Part shown: positions 30,781 to 40,161 of the stretch, piece after piece
Position numbering within the stretch: position 1 is the stretch's first letter
Layout of the letters: each line of letters opens with the position of its first letter
Assembly (NCBI GenBank): GCA_022925895.1
Contig: JAKSYS010000586.1
Coordinates: 1 to 40,161, forward strand
Direction of reading: 5' to 3'
DNA from: Fragilaria crotonensis
Taxonomy: Eukaryota > Bacillariophyta > Fragilariophyceae > Fragilariales > Fragilariaceae
DNA: 40,161 nucleotides
Notes under the pieces: generated by a model
Told to the model about the DNA's origin: nothing
The model's database searches: none
Seen by the model: only the letters and a program-made list of their open reading frames with translations
Position numbers and translations under genes: made by a program

Positions 30781-33678
30781 CGTGCTCGTAACGAAGCTTT
30801 AGAGATATTAGTGCACGCGGGAGACACAATGGATCACGAGATAATGAATTGTAAAGATTGACAACAATGAAGTGTGACAATCGGCGAGATGAAGCCATAC
30901 ATGTTGGCGATCAACTAAATAAATAGCGTACCGGCTCTACTCAGGCTACCCTAAATTCACAAAACCTGCATCCAGCCATATTCCATACTACTGCGAGCCA
31001 AAAGTACTGGTATCGCACATTTCATTACCATATCATACCAAATATGTGCATATATGTATGACGTATGAATTCAAGTCCGAGTCGGAGTATAGTCGTATCG
31101 TCGTATCGCCATATTCCAAGATCATGCACATCTTGATGGCACCTTGCTCAACGCACACCGAGAGGCTACAGTGTACAGTGTACTGTGCCCCATAACCCAT
31201 ACCCTGATACTCCTGTACGACCAGTTTGGTACGATGAACGTCCGTGCTACTCGATTTGCAGTAGAGTAAATCACTCAAGGATTTTGCGGCAGTCGTTACA
31301 TTAACAATGAGCCCATTGACAGCTTGACAGTCAGGCTTGTCGCGTGTGAGGTCTAGTAGCGATGACGCCGAGGATTGCTATGACGTTCCGGGCTAAGGGA
31401 GCTCCATTACAAATCTCCCTTCGCTTGGATTCAGAACCACCAGTTCTTTTTCAATGCTAACAGAAAAGTTAACTGATTTGTTCCTTTAACTGTTAAGGGA
31501 AATTTGCTAAACTTTGCTGACCAAAGGGCAATTATTTCCTCCCATAGCTCATTTCTTGTCTACAGGTTCATTTTATTGTTCTTGAACTCCACTTGTACAG
31601 CATGGACGAGTGAGTTTAAAACTTATTGCTGAGGAATCTAACATCAAGGATGAAGGATCAGAACAACAACAGCAGCATGTGCTTCTTCCATCACAAGCAA
31701 GTGGAAGAGACAGCAATGGTTCAAAAAAAACTTTCACAACACGCCTTAAGTGGCATCCCATATCCATGAGGCCCAAAGGGCGCATCCGCAGAGTATCAAA
31801 AGTGATAGATTCTTGATCTAAAATTCATGGTCAGCATGATAACTGGATGGATGTCATGCTGGTCGTAGGTATGCTGGTAGTAGAGCAACCATGATTTGCG
31901 GCTTCATTGGGGAAGGCAGGGTTGGTGTGGAAGGAATTTGCATTTGTGCCCTCAATCTTGCAGTAGGTGATCCAGATGGGACTCATAAAAATGATGAATG
32001 AGGAGGAGTCCGATGACCAATGCTGAGCAATGAGGTATTTTTGTGTTCTGCAGTTATGTTATAGCTACTGTACTGCAGCACTAGCCAGCTAGTGGTAGTA
32101 CTGGAGTACAAGTTTTTATGCTACAATTCAATACTTGTACTCATCCACTGCTCTTATGTTTGTACTGGAGAATAGTGTACTTGTGCCAGGGTGGTGAAAT
32201 CCACCAGCCAATTTTAGTCTAAGTGGTTGAAAAACACTGTTGGTGCTTTTTATGTGGTTGGGGCAATCATTTCAATACAGTGACGTTTGGACTAACACTC
32301 TACTGGAGTACATAGGATGCTGGTGATAACACCTTATCAATTGTTCTTTTATGTATTTGTATGATGTCATCAATTGTCACAAAGTCACATTAAGGTAATC
32401 TGCCTCAGCGTGCTGCCTCAAGAAGTTGTTGCTGGAGCTGCTGTCACTGCTGATGGCAGTCTCAATTTCTTCACTTTCATATTTTTGCTTTCAACTATGG
32501 CTTTTTTGTGAACTGGCCATTGTTGGTCATCCCATACACAAACATCTCCAACACATCCATGTTTATCGTGTTTTTTTTTGTTGCTTGCAACAGCATTTCC
32601 AATTCTGGAGATGTTTGATACAGTACTAGTAAACAGTGTCAGTCATGCTGTCATGCAGTAAGATATGCACTACTACCGGTAGTATACTCTGTAAAAAAAA
32701 AACTGGAAATCTATTTTACGTGCTGCTACGTTGTCCGTGAAATAAACAATCAACCCGCACGGCCCGACGGAGCCTTAAACAGACGACGTGGAGCAAGAAA
32801 AAAAAGGAGGGTGCAGAGTGCTGCCCCTCAAGTCCACCCCAGACAAAGCCTAGGGTCACTTACGTCTAATGAAGATCATGGTCGCAACTGCAAGAACAAT
32901 AGGGTGGATGGCTGAAATGGGGAAAGAGTCTCATGGTGGATAGATAAACCATCACTCGGATCTGACTTGTCGTAAAAGATTTTTGCTCGGGAAGGTATGC
33001 CTCGGTAGGGTATGTCATGGTAGGGAATGTCACTGTAAAAATTAGTATGGGTGAGTATTGCTTGGTTGAAGAATAATGCACTGTCGTAGAGTGTCGCGTT
33101 GGAGAACGGTATTGCACTGTAGGGTATGGCTCGGTAGAAGAAGGTACTGTATAGTACGAAATAGTTGCAGGGGAAGTCGCTAGATGATCAAGGATCATGC
33201 AAGCGCACGGAACCAAAGTGCAGAGTTTTTTGTTGTCGTAGAAATAATAGCAGGATCGTGTGTAGGAAATGACTGATGGCTGGAAAAAGGTGCCTTCAAA
33301 GTGTTGACCTTTCCTCTCGCTCTGCTCCTTCATCTGCATTGCTGCGTGGCTTGAATGATTGTTACTGTTGTTGGTTGGGGAATCAAGTGGTGGACGGAGA
33401 TGAGAGGGCTCGCAGGCCCTCTCGTTCATCGATTCTGTTGTACCCTTTCTACTGTAGAATTAATACTAGGATTTCGCGTAGGAGCTTGTTGATTCGTCTG
33501 GAGTGAAAATTCTAGTATACTCTGTAAAAAGTATGCATACCAATTAATGGTGTTCAAATTTCAAACTCCTTGAAAAACACGTTTTTACGAAGAGAAAGCA
33601 TCAACGACCACTCGGCAACAGGCCACCGGCCCCCGAACCGAAGTGGGTTATCCTGCTACTCCTTTTTAAATTTGCTTT

Positions 33679-33686
33679 GTGCGTGC

Positions 33687-33722
<36 letters not shown>
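33679..33722 (+). repeat. (TGCG)n(TG)n microsatellite
   Basis: About 44 bp of GTGCGTGCGTGCG followed by an uninterrupted TG run. It is purine-pyrimidine alternating and so could adopt Z-DNA. Confidence 0.9.
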
Positions 33723-33723
<1 letters not shown>

Positions 33724-34562
33724 TTACGGAGAATGACCACTCTGGGGTACTGTTGTACTGTTACGTGGATTACATGTACTACAGGTCTACAGTACATAAA
33801 TCGACGGTAATTTATGTTGAAACGACGGTGTCTTACGTTACTGAATTACAATACTGTACGAATTCAAAGTTACTGGATGGAGAATGCTCATTGAATTTGC
33901 TGTGAACAGGTTGCTTGACAAATGCTACTGTAAAACATACCGTGCATTGAACTGCAATACTGGAGAATGAGACAACTCTGGTGGTACTGGCACTGTACCT
34001 TACATCACTGGCTATTTATAAGTAACATTTGGACAAACTAAATTAGCAAATTTCTATGAAATCATCACATCTTCCCTTTTCCCTTATGTACAGATACCAC
34101 TACGTACATAGCTTAAGCAATTACAATGCCTCTCAGTATTGCAGTGGACACCAATACTATGCTGCAAACTGGGTACTGTACGTCCTGTAATACCGAACAC
34201 CGAACACATTGGAAACACAATACCCATATAACCTTTACTCCGATCAATTGTGAGGCACCCACTCTAGTTCTAACAACAAGACCAACAATCCAGTCAGCAA
34301 GAAACAACTGCCTGCAAACCATGACTTGAGCTTGATATTACATGTGTCACATGTCATCCTATTGTATCGCAGAACCGTACATATGACATACAACGGTGTT
34401 GCATGTGGCATGTGAGCACATGTCTGTTGTCTGTTATCAACTCGTGTTTCCTGTTTCCACCCACACCAAGGAGGGCCACTCCGGACAGTGTACTCCGTAC
34501 TCCGTAGCAGTACAGAACTTGTGCAGTTGTACTAGTACGTCGTCTCCGTATAAGGTACTTGT

Positions 34563-34620
34563 ACAGTATGAGGTATGAGGTACTGTATGACATATGAGAT
34601 ATGAGGTATGAGGTATGAGC
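34563..34620 (+). repeat. ATGAGGT-type short tandem repeat
   Basis: TATGAGGTATGAGGTACTG is followed by ACATATGAGATATGAGG and TATGAGGTATGAG, an imperfect 7-8-bp tandem repeat with no coding sense. Confidence 0.75.
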
Positions 34621-35092
34621 ACTTGAGATGTTTAATCCGAGAAGTCCTGCCACGCACCTCTACGCTTGTGTAATAATAATTGAATGCATAGCATGATGCA
34701 GAATGTGTATGATATGATATGCGCATAGATGCCGCAAGAATAAAATCTGAAGAGACCATATGGTTTTTATATACATGTATAAGCCAAGTACGATTCAGTC
34801 GGGTCCGAGGATGAATGTGTGAGCACACATTTGCACATGACATATGATATATGTACGCACGATTTGACAATCCTGTAACTGTGGATTCACTGTAAACATA
34901 GAAATAACGGTAGCATATAACAAGTATCCACAGGGCGAATTAACAACTGCCGTCCAGGTTTGACGCAGTTCTTGTGGAGGATGTCACGTTTTGATCGCCG
35001 AGTGCCGAGTTCTGTTGCGTGTGCGCAGTATTGCCAATCGTTCGCTTTGTTGCAACGATATATCATCGTTATCACTTTCTCGTTTGCACATC

Positions 35093-35989
35093 ATGATGCT
35101 TCGATACTTTCTCCTGTCGTTGGTCGTCGCGGCTTCATCTGCCTGGGACGTGGATGATCGATGCTTGCGTCGTCGCGAGCTCGAGTCCTGGGATGAGGAT
35201 GAACCGTTCGACGAACCCGAGTTTGAGGTTGACGAAAATTTTGAAGAGGAAGAAATTCGTCACTTGACCGACAGAGAGCTTGCAAGCACCTTGCGTTTCA
35301 ATATGAAGATTCATTGGCAAGAAGGATACTGTTGGCAAGAAGAGTGGAAGGAACGGAAATGGTGTATGGAGTGCGATGGCGATACATGCGGTGAGGGCGA
35401 TAAGCTGGAATTGCAGGTGTGCGAAAACGTTGCTCGACAGGAATTTAACTGGGTCCCAACCAGTGGCGGAGGGAGACTTAAGGTCTCGAACAAGAACTTG
35501 TGTTTCGAGCGCGTTGGCACAAACGAATACAGGCTAAAGATTTGCAGCTCCAGCAGCAAACAAGTTTTGGTCGGTTTCAACGCCAACAAGCCCTTCGAGC
35601 TGTATCCTCGCGGGCTTGAGGGCGAGAAGTGCTTGAGTAATAACCGGCATCACCCCAAAGCATCTGAAGAAATTTTCACCGATCGGTGCTCAAATGCGAG
35701 AGCCGCACATACCAATAGATGGGAGGTCTACTGGCCGTCCTCTGGTGGGAGCAGCAGTGGCTCAGGCGGATCGTCTGGAGGAAGCAGCTCTTCCAAATCT
35801 CTGGTCACTCCTGTCAGATCATGCTCAAGTTCGAATCCGTGTGGAGAATGCGAAGGCGACTGTGATACTGATTCACATTGCAAGGGCAATCTTGTTTGCT
35901 TCCAAAAGGGCGCAAATACACCAGTTCCTGGATGTAGAGGAACGGACAATTCCAAGACGGATTTTTGCGTAGACCCGCAGAATCTTTAA
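35093..35989 (+). CDS. Secreted protein with beta-trefoil-like and C-terminal Cys-rich domains
   Basis: The 298-residue product starts MMLRYFLLSLVVAASSAWDV, a clear signal peptide (cleavage near residue 17). An acidic propeptide-like segment follows (residues 32-55, many Asp/Glu). Residues about 70-215 have a spaced pattern of FNMKIHWQEGYCW, LELQVCENVARQEFNWVP, NKNLCFERV and CLSNNRHHPK, compatible with a ricin-B-like beta-trefoil that would bind carbohydrate. A Gly/Ser linker (217-235) leads to a compact Cys-rich domain (244-292: NPCGECEGDCDTDSHC, NLVCFQKGA, VPGC). I recognise the latter from secreted diatom proteins. The start is the first of two adjacent ATGs (35093, 35096). An extracellular adhesion or sugar-binding role is inferred, not shown. 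Confidence 0.75.
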   Translation: MMLRYFLLSLVVAASSAWDVDDRCLRRRELESWDEDEPFDEPEFEVDENFEEEEIRHLTDRELASTLRFNMKIHWQEGYCWQEEWKERKWCMECDGDTCGEGDKLELQVCENVARQEFNWVPTSGGGRLKVSNKNLCFERVGTNEYRLKICSSSSKQVLVGFNANKPFELYPRGLEGEKCLSNNRHHPKASEEIFTDRCSNARAAHTNRWEVYWPSSGGSSSGSGGSSGGSSSSKSLVTPVRSCSSSNPCGECEGDCDTDSHCKGNLVCFQKGANTPVPGCRGTDNSKTDFCVDPQNL

Positions 35990-35995
35990 GACTGA

Positions 35996-36187
35996 TTCTT
36001 AGCGTCGGCACAAACGCGACACATCGCATGCGCTTAATCCTAGGACGTGCCGACACTGTCTGTCGACACACGATGTATGTGATGAACTACTACCTTGTAC
36101 CGTACAGCACGTTTCATCCTCGACCATCGTCGCGTATACAAGTACAGTTTGTTCCACTTGTGCTAAATCCTCGAGTAAAATTCTGAA
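35996..36187 (+). repeat. Tandem repeat unit 1 with hairpin, downstream of the secreted-protein gene
   Basis: This ~190-bp unit is repeated with small differences at 36194-36380. It begins 7 bp after the stop codon, so it is probably in the 3' UTR. It contains an 8-bp inverted repeat, GTCGGCAC (36004-36011) and GTGCCGAC (36047-36054), able to form a stem. Confidence 0.85.
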
Positions 36188-36193
36188 AGATTT

Positions 36194-36380
36194 TTCTTAG
36201 CGTCGGCACAAACGCGACACATAGCATAAGCTTAATCTAGGACGTGCCGACCCTGTCGACACACGATGTATATGATGAACTACGACCTTGTACCGTACGG
36301 CAATTTTCATCCTCGACCATCGTCGCGTATTCAAGTACAGTTAGTTCCACTTGTGCTAAATCCTCGAGTAAAACTCTGAA
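36194..36380 (+). repeat. Tandem repeat unit 2 with hairpin
   Basis: Second, slightly diverged copy of 35996-36187. The stem halves GTCGGCAC (36202-36209) and GTGCCGAC (36244-36251) are kept exactly while the loop has changed. Confidence 0.85.
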
Positions 36381-36678
36381 TTTTTTTTTAAAATGGAATC
36401 CACCTCCCTTCACGATCATAACATATATCATAAAAAGAACTTTTATCATGCATCTTCACTGTGATCCTATGGCATTACTTCTTCCTTCAGAACTGAATTG
36501 ACGAATTGACAAAGAGACAGTCAAAGTCAAGAAGCACATAGGTGTCCCCTTGAGGATTTAGTAAACTGCGCAATCTTGTTGTGTATGCGTTCTTGTTTGG
36601 GAGGACCGGCAACTGGTGCAACAATTGCTTCAAACAGGAGGAGGCACCTTTTGTCTCAGTTCAAGCAATGGGAATTAC

Positions 36679-36960
36679 CTATATGTACGGTATATTGTCT
36701 TTGCCAGTGAAAGTGAATGACTGAGTATGTCCAAATTTCAATTGAGCTGAATGATCACCAAGTAAGCCATCTGCTTGGGAAATGTCATGTCTCTCATGCT
36801 TGTCTGCTCCGAAAAGGTTCCTGATGTATGCATTGCATCCAGTGCACCATTGCACTTGCATGCATGGCCCTGTCTGTGGTGGATCAAAGCCTATTTTAAA
36901 TTTAAGATACCTCACTTGAAGGTCATCAATGATGTCCTCAATTGTTAACTCATTTGGCAT
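36679..36960 (-). CDS. Short open frame of unknown function, perhaps a relic
   Basis: A 93-codon minus-strand frame beginning MPNELTIEDIIDDLQVRYLK, with a CTGC pair and a KHERHD segment that could be part of a zinc site. I do not recognise it. Its start lies just outside the left end of the TIR element at 36966, so it may be a piece of something older that the element entered. Confidence 0.2.
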   Translation of the reverse strand: MPNELTIEDIIDDLQVRYLKFKIGFDPPQTGPCMQVQWCTGCNAYIRNLFGADKHERHDISQADGLLGDHSAQLKFGHTQSFTFTGKDNIPYI

Positions 36961-36965
36961 TTATT

Positions 36966-37006
36966 CTAGTGTCTACCCACCGACTTGGGGTTAATTAACC
37001 CTGTAT
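36966..37006 (+). repeat. Left terminal inverted repeat
   Basis: It pairs with 38168-38213. An exact outer 16 bp, then an inner palindromic GGGGTTAATTAACCC. Confidence 0.75.
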
Positions 37007-38167
37007 TTGCTCATTCAGAAACAGCTCGCTATTACTTGCAAGTTGTCCGTTGGACTAGAAATTTGGGCAGTGGCTCAAGAACTGTATGAATGTATGAATG
37101 TGTATGGATTCAAGGCACATTATCTGAATAATGTTTGTCATTGAGAAACAAGAGGTTTTCGGCATCAATTTTCTTTACCCTCGAATTTTTTCACGTCATT
37201 TCTGATTTTGTCCAGCTGTAGAAGTAATACTAGATTCTACGTGAAACCCACGATTCTGACACACCTTTAAGGCCTTCGTTTTGATCATGTTCTCGACAAA
37301 TTCAAACAAAAGTAAGGTGACCATTGTGTTTCAAATACATTGGAGTATTGTTTCTAAACGTGAAACTTGTCCTAATTTTCTTTATTCAAGCAACAGTACT
37401 CAATTGTAGAGAGACATCAAATCAGAAGAAAACTACGTAGAAGAATTGTGTAGAATATATACTGCAGTCTACGGTGGATGAATTGATTTCTGTCCCCATT
37501 CTTTTAGATCGTATGCTTCTTAAGATTGAAACAACTTAGGTTATCATCATCTTCAGTATACTTCCAATGGTTATGCAGCATGCCGCATATCTGACCAGCT
37601 TGAAGTATTCACCCTGGAAAATTGATATGAAAGAGGAGCCCCAACGGACAATTTCTAGACAGAAATCGTGTAGAATATATACCAAGCTTTTCGAAAAAAT
37701 TCAATAGTTCGACAGATTTTGTATGAACTGTCAGAAGATGATTTCGCCACACAATACTTAAAGAGTGAGGTTGCCATATACTTCGAAAAGCGGTCGGTCA
37801 TTGGTCACTCAGGATGTTTGCTTGGATATCTCAATTAGGCAGAGCGTAATTGAATGAAAATGGACTACAAAAAATTAAAAACTGTTTTTACCATACGTAG
37901 AACATGTACCACACTCCACGCAACATTGCATCCCTTTTGTCGGAGACTGCTTGGGGATGAAAAACTCAAGTATCGAGCTTTTCTTCAGATCAGTGACTTC
38001 CACTGAAGATGAAGAAAAGGAAAATGGATCAAATGAACACTGATAAGTTGCGTTATTCTTTTCACATCGTGAATGCAATTGGAACATCTTTTTCAGTGGA
38101 CCGTAGTATAAAATGAACAGAAAAGCGTCTTGCACACGTACGAAAATGATGGGGTGAATTAAGGCAA

Positions 38168-38213
38168 ATGACGGGGTTAATTAACCCCATGGCCCCGGGT
38201 GGGTAGACACTAG
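38168..38213 (-). repeat. Right terminal inverted repeat
   Basis: Inverted partner of 36966-37006. It has about 5 more bases between the outer and inner blocks than the left end, and its inner block is a perfect 16-bp palindrome GGGGTTAATTAACCCC. Confidence 0.75.
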
Positions 38214-39038
38214 TACCCTTCATTCTTTGCTCCAATCACAAATAACAATTTGGTCAGAATCAGCTTCTGAGATGCCTTGAGAATTTCCATAGCAGCTTGA
38301 GTATCAGTGTAAGTCTTGCAAATGCCCCGGCATGCTGCGTAGATGACAAAACTCTTTCAAAATCAAACCCCAAGAGCATATACTAGCAATTGCCATTGGA
38401 CTTAGGTTGTGATAGGCATTGACTTTGCTTTTGGGTCAACCCAATTCTTGCATCCTCCAAGGCTATTTCATTTCCACCCATGCCATCTGATGGGCACTTC
38501 AACGAAATGTTGACACCTGTCAAACCTCAAAAATCATGGGCATGGTGAAGTAGTAGTTGTAAGCATCTTCCAAGTATTGCATTGCTCCAGTCATCTTTAC
38601 TTTTCTGTATTGACTTTCACAACCTTATCATTTGCTCTGGCTGCTGCCTTGTTCACACTCTATACCAAATGTGAAGGATTCATCATTGTCAACAGCTTAT
38701 GTTATTGCTGTTGTTCCCCTCCTCTGCTTACGCAACATGTTTTGATGGAAGATCTGTCAGGCTTGTTTGAGACTCTTTGACCAATGTGGCGTTAACTCAA
38801 GGCTCAACCCTCTCTAACCATGGGCATATCTCCGGTGAGGGCTATGCACCCTCTTCATAAGTGGAACAGCCTGTGTCGTTTCCTGTTTGTAGTACCTGTC
38901 ATGCTGATGACAGCCGAACGTCTACCTGGTTTTACACTTGTAGATGGACTGACAAAAACATAAGCAACTGCTTTGCTTCATCCTTTGTTTCCTTCCAGAA
39001 GCTGATGATAAGAAAGTTACAACTAGTACGTTGATGCT
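38214..39038. other. Intergenic / relic sequence right of the TIR element
   Basis: Minus-strand translation gives isolated peptide-like blocks (for example MTGAMQYLEDAYNYYFTMP near 38550-38610) interrupted by stops, so this may be a decayed gene. I cannot identify it. Confidence 0.3.
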
Positions 39039-39224
39039 TTAGTGAAATAATAGAAGAGTCCTGCTGTTTGATCCATCAAATTGTTTCATCACTTGTTCTC
39101 CAAACAAAAAGGGGACTTTGACATTGGAGTATTGAACTTCTCCACATAAATGGCAAGGAAGGTTTTTGACTTTCATGGTGGGTATCTCTTGCTTCAGCTT
39201 ACCAGCACATGAACCACAAAACAT
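39039..39224 (-). pseudogene. Short frame with two Cys pairs, unidentified relic
   Basis: It reads MFCGSCAGKLKQEIPTMKV then LPCHLCGEVQYSNVKVPFLF. Two CxxC pairs about 20 residues apart suggest a zinc ribbon or knuckle. The frame is only 61 codons long and nothing recognisable continues on either side. Confidence 0.25.
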
Positions 39225-39405
39225 CTAGTAACACAACAAAATTGCATAGTTCAGGATTTCCGTTTGTTGCTTCAAAGTGACCTCATCCTACATGATATTT
39301 GTACTTTGAAAGTACAGAGTAAACAAGTACAAATTTCATCTTGATGATTTTGATTTTTAAGCAACTTTCATCTACTGTGTTGCTCAAGACTCTAGTAGGC
39401 CTGGG

Positions 39406-39560
39406 AAGGGTTTTCCTTTGAGGGTAAAGTCCTAATAAGCAAAGGTAAAGCAATTCTTTAAAGGGTAATCTTCCAAAGGCTGAAGGTAAAGCATTTCCTT
39501 CAGAAGGTAAAGGTAAAGCAATTAATGCTTAAAGGGTGATTACCTAATGGATTGTAGAAA
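39406..39560 (+). repeat. Degenerate AAGGTAAAGCA repeat cluster
   Basis: AAGGTAAAGCA occurs at least three times, alternating with TTAAAGGGT(A/G)AT motifs. The block looks like a degenerate short tandem array with no coding sense. Confidence 0.6.
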
Positions 39561-40161
39561 TTTTCTGAAGGGTTGTAGAAAAATGGTGAATAATCAGATC
39601 TTCAAAAAACTGTAAAAGTCAACAGTCCCATTGTTCATGATAAGGTCTGTCAATTACACGTAGGTGCTGTAGTATTCATATGTCATAATTTATTTTCGTG
39701 TGTTCGCAGTCTGTACTCCAGTACGTAGTACCTCACAGGTTTGTGTTGCATCAGAGTACGGTACAATACGACGTTTCGAACGCCCATGCGTCCAACCCTA
39801 CAACAGGTGCACGAACTTGAAAGTAGTGTAATTATCTCAAAGCAAAAGATGAGTTCAGGGAAGTAAAGAAATCCCCAAACAAGTTGCAACAATTTATAAC
39901 GCTAACATAAACTGGCAAAGGACCCACATCACAAGTGTAAGCCTTGAGTGAGCTCCAACTTCTGAGAACTCGTACGCTGCTAGGCTAGAGTGGTTAAGTC
40001 CCTGGCACATAAACAGGATATGGGACATTTCAGGAGAGTCAGAAGCGCCATTTGTCCTTGTTTTTGTGGCAGCGTATGTGTGTTGCGTTGCATGTCATGT
40101 CAACTACAGTATGAAGCTACATGTACATCCGTCCAGCGCCCAGTCCACGGAGTCTCTAAAA
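39561..40161. other. 3' end of the window, nothing recognised
   Basis: No gene, RNA or mobile element could be supported. The small minus-strand frame at 39683-39892 has no motif. Confidence 0.4.

Larger units (their letters stand above)
30781..35092. other. 4.3-kb gene-poor region of degenerate and simple repeats
   Basis: No supportable gene on either strand. It contains many short palindromic GTAC/CTGTAC motifs (for example near 31165, 32060, 33780, 34490), degenerate ~20-bp repeats at about 32995-33160, a GT microsatellite and an ATGAGGT repeat. Frames such as 32866-33429 (minus) are translations of these repeats. Confidence 0.5.
36966..38213. mobile_element. Non-autonomous DNA transposon-like element with terminal inverted repeats (1,248 bp)
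   Basis: The ends are exact 16-bp inverted copies (CTAGTGTCTACCCACC at 36966-36981; its complement at 38198-38213). After a variable gap there is a shared inner block GGGGTTAATTAACCC (36987-37001 and 38173-38188) followed by ATTTGC inward, giving an imperfect TIR of about 45 bp. The inside is AT-rich with no transposase seen; a 15-bp GTGTAGAATATATAC occurs twice (near 37449 and 37670). No clear target duplication flanks the outer ends. Alternatively the true element may begin inside, at TTAA|CCC, as in piggyBac-like transposons. Confidence 0.65.

Noticed and set aside
32866-33429. 187-codon minus-strand frame rich in Tyr, Ser and Thr
   Set aside because: The residue pattern comes from degenerate short DNA repeats (GGTAGGGTATG-like), not from a conserved protein.
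33679-33722. GT repeat as a CRISPR or telomere-like array
   Set aside because: It is a plain dinucleotide microsatellite without spacers; no CRISPR array is seen anywhere in the window.
39980-40050. tRNA-like GGCTAGAGTGGTTAAGTCC
   Set aside because: It resembles a class II tRNA D-arm, but no T-arm GGTTCRAATCC block or acceptor pairing follows at a suitable distance.

Overview
The window looks like nuclear DNA of a diatom (probably pennate). The reasons are short GT-AG introns of about 85-100 nt, long gene-poor stretches between compact genes, a Ty1/copia element whose Gag and Pol read like the diatom copia lineage, and protein types common in diatoms (wax ester synthase/DGAT, GT92 glycosyltransferase, a membrane RING protein with a Cys-rich ectodomain, a secreted Cys-rich protein). 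The species cannot be named from the sequence.

Layout. 1-1348: no supportable gene. 1349-2961 (-): wax ester synthase/DGAT with one intron. 3145-16126: a tyrosine-recombinase (DIRS-order, Ngaro/PAT-like) retrotransposon with split direct repeats A1 - ORFs - B1.A2 - B2. Its RNase H region is interrupted at 8013-14412 by a nearly complete Ty1/copia element with identical 225-bp LTRs and a 5-bp target duplication. 16269-17624 (+): GT92 glycosyltransferase. 18560-19702 (+): phytanoyl-CoA dioxygenase-like enzyme. 20440-22392: scrambled copia-like gag/protease relics, including an inverted internal piece. 22735-23780 (+): three-exon membrane RING-H2 protein. 24357-28424 (-): a ~1,350-residue coiled-coil protein broken by single-base frameshifts. 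28741-30780 (-): decayed, 3'-truncated DDE-type transposase. 30781-35092: about 4.3 kb of simple and degenerate sequence. 35093-35989 (+): secreted trefoil-like, Cys-rich protein, followed by a duplicated ~190-bp hairpin unit. 36966-38213: a TIR element of 1.25 kb. 38214-40161: relics and simple repeats.

How the parts relate. The wax ester synthase and GT92 genes are divergent. Without the insertions their start codons would be about 325 bp apart, so a 13-kb nested transposon complex has split what was probably a shared promoter region. Most frame breaks in the window are single-base changes. Several fall in short G or A runs in both transposons and host-like genes, so some may be base-calling or assembly errors rather than decay. 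The strongest candidates for something new are the DIRS-order element with its terminal palindrome, the chromodomain-like module inside a copia polyprotein, and the 36966-38213 TIR element.
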